Of a stretch of 64,000 nucleotides of DNA, positions 38,182 to 47,493 are shown piece after piece. The stretch comes from Moorella mulderi DSM 14980 (GTDB taxonomy: Bacteria; Bacillota; DSM-521; Neomoorellales; Neomoorellaceae). Every line of letters begins with the position of its first letter. Within the stretch, counting starts at the first letter, position 1. Under the pieces are notes generated by a model, which saw only the letters and a program-made list of their open reading frames with translations, did no database searches and was not told the origin of the DNA. The position numbers and the translations under genes were made by a program. The stretch is taken from contig NZ_LTBC01000010.1 in NCBI RefSeq assembly GCF_001594015.1, forward strand, positions 1 through 64,000. The letters are read 5' to 3'.

Positions 38182-39363
38182 GTGGCCAAGCTAACTTTGA
38201 AAGACCTGGATCTCAATAATAAACGCGTCCTGGTGCGGGTCGACTTCAACGTTCCCCTGGAGGCAGGCCGGGTAACGGATAATACCCGCATCCGGGCGGC
38301 CCTGCCGACTATCCAATACCTCATTGACCACGGCGCCCGGGTAATTCTCATGTCCCACCTGGGGCGCCCCAAGGGCAAAGTCAAGGAAGAGCTGCGCCTG
38401 GACCCGGTGGCTAGAGAACTGGAAGGCCTCCTCGGCCGGCCGGTACATAAAGTCAACGATTGTATTGGCCCTGAAGTTGAGGCCGCGGTAGCGGCTCTAA
38501 AACCCGGCGAGGTTCTCCTGCTGGAAAACCTGCGCTTTTATCCGGAAGAAGAGAAAAATGATCCTGAATTTGCCAGGAAGCTGGCCTCCCTGGCCGACCT
38601 TTACGTCAACGACGCCTTCGGCGCCGCCCACCGCGCCCATGCTTCCACGGAAGGCGTGGCCCACTACCTGCCCGCGGCGGCCGGGTTCCTGCTGCAGAAG
38701 GAAATCGAAACCCTGGGCAAGGCCCTGGCCGACCCGGAACGGCCCTTTGTGGCCATTATCGGCGGGGCTAAGGTATCCGACAAGATCAGCGTTATCCGTA
38801 ACCTCCTTACCAAGGTGGATACCCTGATTATCGGCGGCGGCATGGCCAATACCTTCCTGCGGGCGAAAGGTTATGCCATGGGCAAGTCCCTGGTGGAAGA
38901 GGATCAGGTTCCCCTGGCGCAAGAGCTTATGGCCCAGGCAGAACAGCAGGGGGTAAAGATGCTGCTGCCCCGGGACCTGGTGGTGGCCCAGGAGTTCAAG
39001 GCTGATGCCCCCCACCAGGTAGTGGCTGCAAGCGCCGTCCCCGACGGCTGGATGGCCCTGGATATCGGCCCCGAAACGGCGCAGGAGTTTGCCAATGCTT
39101 TGACCGGTGCCCGGACCGTCGTCTGGAACGGGCCCATGGGCGTCTTTGAAATGGAACCCTTTGCCCGCGGCACCGAGGCTGTGGCCCGGGCTGTAGCGGC
39201 CGTGGACGGCATGACCATCGTCGGCGGCGGGGACTCGGTGGCGGCGGTAGAAAAGATGGGTGTGGCGGCAAAAATTGGGCATATCTCCACCGGCGGCGGC
39301 GCCTCCCTGGAATTCCTGGAAGGCAAGGCCCTTCCCGGGGTAGTGGCCCTGACGGAGAAATAG
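38182..39363 (+). CDS. pgk: Phosphoglycerate kinase
   Basis: A 393-residue kinase that transfers phosphate from 1,3-bisphosphoglycerate to ADP. Motifs: RVDFNVPL near the N-terminus, [48 protein letters not shown], the nucleotide-binding GPMGVFE and C-terminal [10 protein letters not shown] with [13 protein letters not shown]. Length is normal. The start is a GTG behind GAAGGAGG. tpiA starts 19 bp downstream. Confidence 0.97.
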   Translation: MAKLTLKDLDLNNKRVLVRVDFNVPLEAGRVTDNTRIRAALPTIQYLIDHGARVILMSHLGRPKGKVKEELRLDPVARELEGLLGRPVHKVNDCIGPEVEAAVAALKPGEVLLLENLRFYPEEEKNDPEFARKLASLADLYVNDAFGAAHRAHASTEGVAHYLPAAAGFLLQKEIETLGKALADPERPFVAIIGGAKVSDKISVIRNLLTKVDTLIIGGGMANTFLRAKGYAMGKSLVEEDQVPLAQELMAQAEQQGVKMLLPRDLVVAQEFKADAPHQVVAASAVPDGWMALDIGPETAQEFANALTGARTVVWNGPMGVFEMEPFARGTEAVARAVAAVDGMTIVGGGDSVAAVEKMGVAAKIGHISTGGGASLEFLEGKALPGVVALTEK

Positions 39364-39382
39364 GGCGAGGGGAGGGATTCGC

Positions 39383-40135
39383 TTGCGCCGACCGATTATT
39401 GCCGGCAACTGGAAGATGCATAATACTACTGAAAAGGCCAGGGAGCTGGTTACCCTGCTAAGGCCCCTGGTAGGCACCACCGGCGTGGAAGTGGTCGTCT
39501 GCCCGCCTTTCACGGCTATAGCGGCAACGGTCAATGCTGCTGCCGGTTCCAATATCTCGGTAGGCGCCCAGGACCTTTTCTGGGAAGACTGGGGCGCCTA
39601 TACCGGTGAAGTGTCCGGCCCCATGCTGAAGGATCTGGGTTGCCGTTATGTCATTATTGGTCATTCCGAGCGACGCCAGTACTTTGGCGAGACCGATGCC
39701 ACAGTCAATAAAAAGCTCCATGCCGCCCTGCGCCACGGTCTTGTCCCTATCGTCTGCGTCGGCGAAACCCTGGCCGAAAGGGAAGCCGGTAAGACCCTGG
39801 ACGTGGTCCGCCGCCAGGTCCGGGAGGGTTTAAAGGGGCTGGTACCAGGCCAGGTGGAAACCCTGGTGGTGGCCTATGAACCCGTCTGGGCCATTGGCAC
39901 CGGCCGGACGGCTACGGCAGCTGACGCCCAGGAGGTCATCGCCTTTATCCGGGAAACTTTAAGGGCCATGTATGGCGAAGAGGCGAAGGCCACCCGCATC
40001 CAGTACGGCGGCAGCGTCAAGCCCGAAAATATTACCGAGCTCATGGCCCAGCCCGATATAGACGGCGCCCTGGTAGGGGGCGCCAGCCTGGACGCCATTT
40101 CCTTTGCAGCCATAGTCAATTACCAACAAAAGTAG
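39383..40135 (+). CDS. tpiA: Triosephosphate isomerase
   Basis: A 250-residue TIM-barrel isomerase. Catalytic residues are in NWKMH (Lys), IIGHSERR (His) and AYEPVWAIGTG (Glu); the phosphate loop is YGGSVKPEN with ALVGGASL. The start is TTG 39383 with GGGGAGGG upstream; the protein then begins RRPIIAGNWKM as in the family. It is in the middle of the glycolytic operon. Confidence 0.97.
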   Translation: MRRPIIAGNWKMHNTTEKARELVTLLRPLVGTTGVEVVVCPPFTAIAATVNAAAGSNISVGAQDLFWEDWGAYTGEVSGPMLKDLGCRYVIIGHSERRQYFGETDATVNKKLHAALRHGLVPIVCVGETLAEREAGKTLDVVRRQVREGLKGLVPGQVETLVVAYEPVWAIGTGRTATAADAQEVIAFIRETLRAMYGEEAKATRIQYGGSVKPENITELMAQPDIDGALVGGASLDAISFAAIVNYQQK

Positions 40136-40153
40136 GGAACAGGAGAAATCATC

Positions 40154-41695
40154 TTGGTAAATGTTAATCGACCTTTAATGCTAATGATCCTCGACGGTTT
40201 CGGCCTGGGTCACCCGGGGGAAGGTAATGCCATCAGCCAGGGCCGTTTACCCAATTACCGCCGGCTGCTGGCCGAATACCCCCATACCCGCCTCCAGGCT
40301 TCCGGGGAAGCCGTGGGCCTGCCGGCAGGCCAGATGGGCAATTCCGAAGTCGGCCACTTGAATATTGGCGCCGGCCGCATTGTCTACCAGGAATTAACCC
40401 GCATAAGCCGGGCCATCCGCGACGGTTCCTTTTTTACCAATGAAGTGCTCCTCAAGGCCGTGCGGGCGGCAAAGGAACGGGGCGGCGCCCTCCACTTAAT
40501 GGGCCTGGTCTCCGACGGCGGCGTCCACAGCCACCTGGAGCACCTGTATGCCCTTCTGGATCTGGCCAAAAGGGAGGGACTGGAGCAAGTCTACATCCAC
40601 GCTTTCCTGGACGGCCGCGACGTGCCCCCGGCCAGTGCCGCCGGGTACCTGGAGCAGGTGGAGGCAGAGTGCCGGCAGCGGGGGATAGGGGCCATCGCCA
40701 GCATCATGGGCCGTTACTATGCCATGGACCGGGACCGGCGCTGGGAGCGGACGGAGCGGGCCTACCGGGCCCTGGTAGTGGGAGAAGGGCACCAGTTCCC
40801 TTCGGCAGGGGCGGCCATCCAGGCTTCCTATGACCGGGAAATTACCGATGAATTCGTGGAACCTTCCGTAATCACCCGCGAAGGCAGGCCCCTGGCGCTG
40901 GTCCGGGACAAAGACAGCGTTATTTTCTTTAACTTCCGCGCCGACCGGGCGCGGCAGCTGACCCGGGCCTTTGTGGACAGGGAGTTTGAACCCTTTGACC
41001 GCCCCGGCGGGCGCCTGGATATCCAGTTTGTCTGCCTGACCCAGTACGACGTCACCATCCCGGCGCCGGTAGCCTTCCCGCCCCAGGTTTTGACCAATGT
41101 CCTGGGCGAGGTCATAGCCAGCAACGGCCTGAAGCAGCTGCGTATTGCCGAGACGGAAAAGTACGCCCACGTCACCTTTTTCTTTAACGGCGGCGTGGAA
41201 GAACCTTTCCCCGGCGAAGACCGCTTGCTCATCCCTTCACCAAAGGTGGCCACCTATGATCAAAAACCTTCCATGAGCGCCCGGGAAGTTACGGACGCCG
41301 TCCTGGAACGCCTGGACAAGTATGACTTTATTGTTCTAAACTTTGCCAATCCCGACATGGTCGGCCATACCGGCGACCTGGCAGCGGCCATTGCTGCCGT
41401 GGAAACGGTGGACGAGTGTCTCGGCCGCATTGCCGCGGCCATGGAGGAACGCCGGGCGCCCCTCCTGGTGACGGCCGACCACGGCAACGCCGAAGAAATG
41501 CGGGAACCCGGCGGTGAGCCCCATACGGCCCACACCAGCAATCTCGTACCCTTTATCCTGGTCGATGCCGGCTACCGGGACGCTGCCTTAAGGGAAGGAG
41601 CCCTAGAGGACGTGGCCCCAACGGTACTGGACATCCTGGGGCTGCCCCAGCCGGCGGAAATGACCGGGAAAAGCTTGATAGAAAAAGCGAATTGA
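40154..41695 (+). CDS. gpmI: 2,3-bisphosphoglycerate-independent phosphoglycerate mutase
   Basis: A 513-residue Mn2+-dependent mutase interconverting 3- and 2-phosphoglycerate. [10 protein letters not shown] carries a metal Asp, the phospho-Ser is in [14 protein letters not shown] (about residue 62), and later motifs are [38 protein letters not shown] and [10 protein letters not shown]. The start is TTG 40154 with AGGAGAAA upstream. eno follows after 20 bp. Confidence 0.97.
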   Translation: MVNVNRPLMLMILDGFGLGHPGEGNAISQGRLPNYRRLLAEYPHTRLQASGEAVGLPAGQMGNSEVGHLNIGAGRIVYQELTRISRAIRDGSFFTNEVLLKAVRAAKERGGALHLMGLVSDGGVHSHLEHLYALLDLAKREGLEQVYIHAFLDGRDVPPASAAGYLEQVEAECRQRGIGAIASIMGRYYAMDRDRRWERTERAYRALVVGEGHQFPSAGAAIQASYDREITDEFVEPSVITREGRPLALVRDKDSVIFFNFRADRARQLTRAFVDREFEPFDRPGGRLDIQFVCLTQYDVTIPAPVAFPPQVLTNVLGEVIASNGLKQLRIAETEKYAHVTFFFNGGVEEPFPGEDRLLIPSPKVATYDQKPSMSAREVTDAVLERLDKYDFIVLNFANPDMVGHTGDLAAAIAAVETVDECLGRIAAAMEERRAPLLVTADHGNAEEMREPGGEPHTAHTSNLVPFILVDAGYRDAALREGALEDVAPTVLDILGLPQPAEMTGKSLIEKAN

Positions 41696-41712
41696 CACGG
41701 AGGTGTTCTTAG

Positions 41713-43002
<1,290 letters not shown>

Positions 43003-43019
43003 CATCCTTTAGGAAAAAG

Positions 43020-43055
43020 AAACCCCGGCGTGGTAACCATGGCCGGGGTTTAATA
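43020..43055. terminator. Bidirectional terminator between eno and corA
   Basis: AACCCCGGC (43021-43029) pairs with GCCGGGGTT (43042-43050), with A-rich bases on the left and TTAATAT on the right. It serves the convergent eno and corA genes. Confidence 0.8.
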
Positions 43056-43060
43056 TATCC

Positions 43061-44011
43061 TTAGAACCATCCCTTACGCCGGAAGAAAAAGAGCATTACC
43101 CCGGCCAGCATAGCCATGACCCCCAGGACGGTAAAATAGCCGTAGCGCCATTCCAGTTCCGGCATGTAGCGGAAATTCATGCCGTAGATACCGGCGATAA
43201 GGGTTAAAGGCATCATTATCGTAGTAATTACCGTCAATACCTTCATGATTTCATTGAGGCGGTTGGAGGTCAGGGAAAGGTAGATTTCCAGGGTGGAGCT
43301 GGCCAGGTCATGGAAGGTTTCCACCTGGTCGATCAGGCGCAGCATTTCGTTGTAGATATCCAGGAAAAAGACCCGGTTTTCCGGTTTTACCAGCTTGAAC
43401 TCTGGATAGGTCAGGAGGTTCAAAATATCCCGCTGGGCGCCAAGAATTTTTCGCAGTTTAATGGCCTGGCGCCTTAAGGTAAAGACTTGATTGAGAATCT
43501 GCCGGGTGGGCCGGCGGAAGACTTCCTCTTCCAGGTATTCGATTTTACCTTCGGTGCGGTCAAAAAAGGTAAAAAAGGTTTCCGTCAGGGGTTCGAGCAG
43601 GCTGTAAAGGATAAAGTCGGTGCCCTTCTGGAAAAGCTGCGGGTCCTGGCGGTACTGGTTCCAGAGTTTGGTCACGAACTCTAGTTCTTCCTGGTGGACG
43701 GTAACGATAAACCTGGGACCCAGGAAGACATTGAGGGCTGCGGTCAGGGAATGCTGGTGGGCCTTCACACAGCGCAGGGTGAGGAAGGCATATTCATCAT
43801 ACTGGGCCATCCCGGGCCGGTAGTGGGGGTGACGGCAGTCTTCTACGGCCAGGGGGTGAAAATGGAAAAGGTCCGTCAAGAGGTCCAGTTCCGCTGGGGC
43901 CGGCTGTACCAGGTCCAGCCAGGCAAACTCCTCGCTCTGCCGGGGCTGGAAACCGGGGGGCGGATTTTCCTTGAGTCCCTGTTGCGGGTGAAAAATTAAG
44001 AGGCGCTGCAT
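43061..44011 (-). CDS. corA: CorA family divalent-cation transporter
   Basis: A protein of about 316 residues with a large cytoplasmic domain and two C-terminal membrane helices. The CorA signature GMNF lies near residue 275 (IYGMNFRYMPELEW) in the loop between the helices, with basic residues after the last helix (FFFRRKGWF). It should carry Mg2+ or Co2+ inward. The open frame extends to 44077, but ATG 44011, preceded by AGGTGA on the minus strand, fits the family start better. It is convergent with eno and shares its terminator. Confidence 0.92.
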   Translation of the reverse strand: MQRLLIFHPQQGLKENPPPGFQPRQSEEFAWLDLVQPAPAELDLLTDLFHFHPLAVEDCRHPHYRPGMAQYDEYAFLTLRCVKAHQHSLTAALNVFLGPRFIVTVHQEELEFVTKLWNQYRQDPQLFQKGTDFILYSLLEPLTETFFTFFDRTEGKIEYLEEEVFRRPTRQILNQVFTLRRQAIKLRKILGAQRDILNLLTYPEFKLVKPENRVFFLDIYNEMLRLIDQVETFHDLASSTLEIYLSLTSNRLNEIMKVLTVITTIMMPLTLIAGIYGMNFRYMPELEWRYGYFTVLGVMAMLAGVMLFFFRRKGWF

Positions 44012-44154
44012 GCAAATCACCTGTAGTCGGGTTTTCTTTAGTTTACCACATCCGGGCCGCCCAAGTATCGTCCTCATGTAAAACCGGGAAGCAAATATTG
44101 TACGGCGGCAGGAAGTGGGTTAGAATAGTAACAGCGCTCAGCTATACGGCTCCC

Positions 44155-44193
44155 GGCCTTGCCGCCTGGGCTAAAATAGCCCTGGCAGGCGGA
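44155..44193. terminator. Hairpin in the corA/DUF72 intergenic region
   Basis: GGGCTA pairs with TAGCCC around AAA, extended outward by CCGCC with GGCGG. The corA and DUF72 genes diverge from this 214-bp region, so the hairpin may be a leader structure rather than a terminator. Confidence 0.35.
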
Positions 44194-44225
44194 ATTATTT
44201 ACTTATTATGGGCGGAAATTGAAAC

Positions 44226-45029
44226 ATGGCGGCCAAAAAAGTAGCGGCAAACCAAATATACATCGGCACCTCTGGTTACAGCTACCGCGACTGGCTGGGC
44301 TACTTTTACCCGCCGGGGCTGGCGGCTAAAGATATGCTGCCCTATTACGCCCGGGAATTTAACTTTACCGAAGTTAATTCCTCTTATTATGCCCTGCCGC
44401 GGCCCCAGAACCTGGAGCAAATGGCCCGCAAGGTGCCGGACGGGTTTATTTTTGCCGTGAAAGCCTATCGTACCCTGACCCATGAGCGGGGTGATAGCCT
44501 GGCCGGCGACAGCCGGCAGTTACGCCAGGCCCTCCAGCCCCTGGTGGACCGGGGCCAGCTGGGGGCTGTCCTGCTCCAGTTCCCCTTTTCTTTCCGCAAT
44601 AACCAGGCCAACCGCGAACATTTAATCAAGTTGAAGGATCTTTTGCCCGATGTACCCCTGGTAGTGGAATTTCGCCACAACAGCTGGGTTAATGACGCCA
44701 TCTGGGATTTCTTACAGCATCACGATCTGGCCTATACTTGTGTCGATGAACCGGCCCTGCCGGGACTGGTGGGGCCGGTGGTCCGCTGTACGGCGGCAGT
44801 GGCCTACGTCCGTTTTCACGGCCGTAACGCAGCAAAGTGGTGGCAGCATGAGGAAGCTTATGAGCGCTATGACTACCTTTATACTCCCGCAGAACTAAAA
44901 GAATGGCTGCCGGGCATCGCTTACTTGGCCGGCCGGGCGCGCCAGGTCTTTGTGGCTTTTAACAACCACTACCACTCCCAGGCGGTAACCAACGCCCGGA
45001 TGCTGAAGGACCTGCTGGCCGGTGTTTAA
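44226..45029 (+). CDS. DUF72 (YecE-like) family protein
   Basis: A 267-residue TIM-barrel-like DUF72 protein. Family pattern: IGTSGYSYRDWLGYFYPPGL at the N-terminus, FTEVNSSYYALP, FIFAVKAYRTLTH, VLLQFPFSF, VVEFRHNSW, YVRFHGRN and the C-terminal VFVAFNNHYHSQAVTNA. The biochemical function is unknown. The ATG at 44226 has only a weak upstream site (GGCGGAAA). Its 3' end overlaps that of the convergent metallo-beta-lactamase gene by 4 bp. Confidence 0.88.
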   Translation: MAAKKVAANQIYIGTSGYSYRDWLGYFYPPGLAAKDMLPYYAREFNFTEVNSSYYALPRPQNLEQMARKVPDGFIFAVKAYRTLTHERGDSLAGDSRQLRQALQPLVDRGQLGAVLLQFPFSFRNNQANREHLIKLKDLLPDVPLVVEFRHNSWVNDAIWDFLQHHDLAYTCVDEPALPGLVGPVVRCTAAVAYVRFHGRNAAKWWQHEEAYERYDYLYTPAELKEWLPGIAYLAGRARQVFVAFNNHYHSQAVTNARMLKDLLAGV

Positions 45030-45919
45030 TGATTGTAAAAGTAAAGCCTCCCGCTTTCCAGGGCGCAGGCAACCCGGCCCTGGTCCTTTAGATAGCTTAA
45101 AAATGCCGACAGGCTGGCCAGGTTGAGGAAGTACTGGGGAATGTCCATAGGGATATTTTCCTGGACGGCCAATTCTGCCAGGAGGTCTTCCCGGGTCAGG
45201 GGCCGGGCCAGGAGTTCGGTAATCCTGTCCAGGCAGGCATTAATCTGCCGGCGGTTGCTGGCCAGGACGGGGGCCGGGTCAGCAATAACTTCCGGGCTGT
45301 GGGCCGGCAGTAAATACTTGATCTCCAGGCCGGCCAGAGCTTCCAGGGTTGTCAGTTGAGCCTTAATGTCCTGCAGGAAGGGTAAAGGGTATTTGGCCAG
45401 GATGGCCGGGTGAAAGACGGCATCGCCGCTAAAGAGTACGCCGTCGGGGGTCAGGAAAGCCAGGTGCCCGGCGGCATGCCCCGGTGTGGCGATGGCCTGG
45501 ATACGCAGGTCCAGGAGCTTCAAAGATCCAGGGCTGATGGTACTGTCAACCTCTACCGGCCGGGCAAAAAGAAGAGGGATTTTAATTTCTGCAAAAGGGA
45601 GGGCACCGTACAGGGCCTTTACCCCCAGCAGGTTATCTTCCATAAATATTTTTTCCCCGGCTGAAGCCAGGATCTCCAGGCCGGGGTAAAATTCCTTTAA
45701 TAACCTGTGGGCGCCGAAATGGTCGGCGTGGCCATGGGTGGTCAGGAGGTATTTGGGTTTGAGCCCGCTGGCGGCCAGGACGTCCTTGATCTTATAGGCG
45801 ATGGTATTGTTGATTCCCGAATCTATCAGCAGGCAGTAACCGCTTTTAGTAGTATAAACGCCTGCATTAGTGGCGCCGGGAATATAGCAGGTATGGCCAT
45901 GAATTTTTACCAGTCCCAC
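45026..45919 (-). CDS. Metallo-beta-lactamase-fold hydrolase
   Basis: A 297-residue MBL-fold protein. The metal motif THGHADH is near residue 62, followed by a His in TPGHAAGHL and an Asp in LFSGDAVFHP. The C-terminal part (about residues 215-297) contains an additional helical domain (ITELLARPLTREDLLAELA). Such proteins act as thioesterases, glyoxalase II-like enzymes or nucleases; the specific substrate is not assignable. The N-terminal sequence GATNAGVYTTKSGYCLLIDSG is typical. The ATG has GGAAAAATAACC upstream on the minus strand. Confidence 0.85.
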   Translation of the reverse strand: MGLVKIHGHTCYIPGATNAGVYTTKSGYCLLIDSGINNTIAYKIKDVLAASGLKPKYLLTTHGHADHFGAHRLLKEFYPGLEILASAGEKIFMEDNLLGVKALYGALPFAEIKIPLLFARPVEVDSTISPGSLKLLDLRIQAIATPGHAAGHLAFLTPDGVLFSGDAVFHPAILAKYPLPFLQDIKAQLTTLEALAGLEIKYLLPAHSPEVIADPAPVLASNRRQINACLDRITELLARPLTREDLLAELAVQENIPMDIPQYFLNLASLSAFLSYLKDQGRVACALESGRLYFYNH

Positions 45920-46004
45920 CAGGTTATTTTTCCTTTCTAAATGGTAATAGCCATTTTATCCTGATTTTATCATATTTACATTCAAGGATACTACCCGGAG
46001 GGCA

Positions 46005-46027
46005 TAAAAAAGTGCCGCCCGGGCACT
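46005..46027 (-). terminator. Terminator of the small Cys-rich gene
   Basis: On the minus strand AGTGCC, loop CGGGC, GGCACT and then TTTTTT. It overlaps the gene's stop codon. Confidence 0.88.
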
Positions 46028-46235
46028 AATCGTTAATCGATACAAAGTCTTTACAATAGCCATCCCCGTTCCGGGGCGGGTAAATACGGCCACAGTAGTG
46101 GTTGTTTAAGCAATATATGCATTCTGTCATTTCACAGGGCGTAAGATTAACGCTGGTTGCGGGGAGCGTGGTCATAACCTTTTGTCCCTCGGGGCACGCC
46201 TCTTTACCGGTATTACCATAAACCTCCTGGAGCAT
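46026..46235 (-). CDS. Small cysteine-rich protein
   Basis: A 69-residue protein with six cysteines, four of them clustered as C-X4-C-X2-C-X5-C in the middle (CEMTECIYCLNNHYC). This spacing suggests a metal or Fe-S site. I do not recognise the family. It is probably a real gene: the ATG on the minus strand has GGAGGGGAGGAT upstream, a TACAAT-like -10 box lies upstream (complement of about 46267-46275), and a perfect terminator follows. It stands alone between the MBL gene and secG. Confidence 0.65.
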   Translation of the reverse strand: MLQEVYGNTGKEACPEGQKVMTTLPATSVNLTPCEMTECIYCLNNHYCGRIYPPRNGDGYCKDFVSIND

Positions 46236-46384
46236 AACCCATCCTCCCCTCCTTATTCTAAGGATATTGTATCATGTATACATTAAATCCGGAAGTGCTC
46301 TAGAGGCCTGTTTTACCATGATTTGTCGGGTTTCCTGGCCCGCAGGTTGATGTTTTGGTCGCGTAGGAAGATTTACGTTTTTCC

Positions 46385-46414
46385 TTGCTTAACCGGGTAT
46401 TTATTTGTTAAAAT
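46385..46414 (+). promoter_or_regulatory. secG promoter
   Basis: TTGCTT (46385-46390), an 18-bp spacer and TAAAAT (46409-46414). Confidence 0.55.
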
Positions 46415-46448
46415 TATGACGTCACGGCAGCACAGCAGGGAGGTGAAG

Positions 46449-46676
46449 TTGTTGCTGCATACCATTATCCTGGTGCTTGATATGCTGGTAGCCCTGGGAC
46501 TGATAGCCACAGTCCTTTTACAGTCCGGCCGCAGTGCAGGTATGTCCGGTGCCATTGCCGGCGGCGCGGAAGCCATCTTTGGCAAGAAGAAGGGCCTTGA
46601 TGAGTTTCTTAACAAGGTTTCAGCAGTCCTGGCCGGTTTGTTCCTGCTGCTGACTTTGCTCCTCTCGGTAATCTGA
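46449..46676 (+). CDS. secG: Preprotein translocase subunit SecG
   Basis: A 75-residue protein with two transmembrane helices, at about residues 3-24 and 51-72, separated by the conserved loop LLQSGRSAGMSGAIAGG and EAIFGKKKGLDEFLNK. SecG assists SecYE in protein export. The upstream open frame (from 46323) is not needed: TTG 46449 (or TTG 46452) lies just after GGGAGGTGA and gives the normal SecG start and length. The order secG, rnr, smpB, ssrA is conserved in Firmicutes. Confidence 0.92.
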   Translation: MLLHTIILVLDMLVALGLIATVLLQSGRSAGMSGAIAGGAEAIFGKKKGLDEFLNKVSAVLAGLFLLLTLLLSVI

Positions 46677-46822
46677 GTGGAAAGGTACTTTTTAAGAAGT
46701 GGGACATTGGCTGGGGGAATTACAATAATGCTGAAACTGGCGGAGCCAGTTTCGCCAAGGAATCTGACTTCAGACATCCTGATTTCTCACTTCCGATTGG
46801 GCGGTGGCGCCCAATTTTTTTC
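46677..46822 (+). promoter_or_regulatory. Leader with terminator directly before the HD gene
   Basis: An ideal terminator, ATTGGGCG (46796-46803), loop GTGG, CGCCCAAT (46808-46815) and TTTTTTT, ends only about 18 bp before the HD gene's start. That is too close for a promoter in between. A second hairpin (CTGGC with GCCAG, 46738-46750) lies upstream. Either the HD gene relies on read-through or this is a regulated attenuator. I could not match it to a known riboswitch. Confidence 0.55.
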
Positions 46823-46839
46823 AGGGAGGTTGATTTTGA

Positions 46840-47391
46840 ATGACCCGGCAGGAAGCACTGCAACTAATGGAGAAACACCTTAAGAATAAAAATTTGCGCA
46901 AGCACGCGCTCGCCGTGGAAGCAGTCATGCGGGCCCTGGCCCGGCACTTTGGCGAGGATGAGGAGAAATGGGGACTGGCCGGTTTGCTCCATGATATCGA
47001 CTATGAAAGCACCAAGGACGATCCCGACCGGCACAGCCTGGTAGGGGCGGAAATGCTGGCCCGGGAAGGTTTGCCTGAAGAGGTGGTTTACGCCGTTAAG
47101 GCCCATAACGAGCGCCACGGCCTGCCCAGGACGGACTTGATGAGCAAGGCCCTGTATGCTACCGACCCCCTGACGGGCTTGATTGTAGCCGCGGCCCTTA
47201 TTCGCCCCGAAAAGAAACTGGCCATCGTGGACGTTCCTTTCTTACTTAACCGTTACCATGAGAAATCCTTTGCCCGCGGGGCCAGCCGGGAGACTATAGC
47301 CGCCTGCAGCGAGCTTGGTCTCTCCCTGGAAGACTTCATGCATATCGGCCTGGAAGCCATGAAGGAAATTGCCGGCGAGCTGGGCCTTTAG
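46840..47391 (+). CDS. HD-domain hydrolase
   Basis: A 183-residue HDIG-type protein. The metal pattern is H in NLRKHALAVE, HD in LLHDIDYES, H in HSLVGAE and later His/Asp residues (AVKAHNERHG, LYATDPLTGL). Such small HD proteins are phosphohydrolases for nucleotides or similar substrates; the substrate is unknown. The ATG follows AGGGAGG. It is flanked by terminators on both sides (46796-46822 and 47396-47425), so its expression appears to be separately controlled within the secG-rnr region. Confidence 0.87.
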   Translation: MTRQEALQLMEKHLKNKNLRKHALAVEAVMRALARHFGEDEEKWGLAGLLHDIDYESTKDDPDRHSLVGAEMLAREGLPEEVVYAVKAHNERHGLPRTDLMSKALYATDPLTGLIVAAALIRPEKKLAIVDVPFLLNRYHEKSFARGASRETIAACSELGLSLEDFMHIGLEAMKEIAGELGL

Positions 47392-47395
47392 GTAA

Positions 47396-47425
47396 GATAC
47401 CCGGTTAGCAACCGGGTATCTTTTT
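47396..47425 (+). terminator. Rho-independent terminator after the HD gene
   Basis: GATACCCGGTT, loop AGC, AACCGGGTATC, then TTTTT. Confidence 0.92.
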
Positions 47426-47493
47426 ACCGGGACAACAGGAAATAATATAGCGAGGAATATTTCATCTTGGACACATTGCGAAAGGAAACCTGT

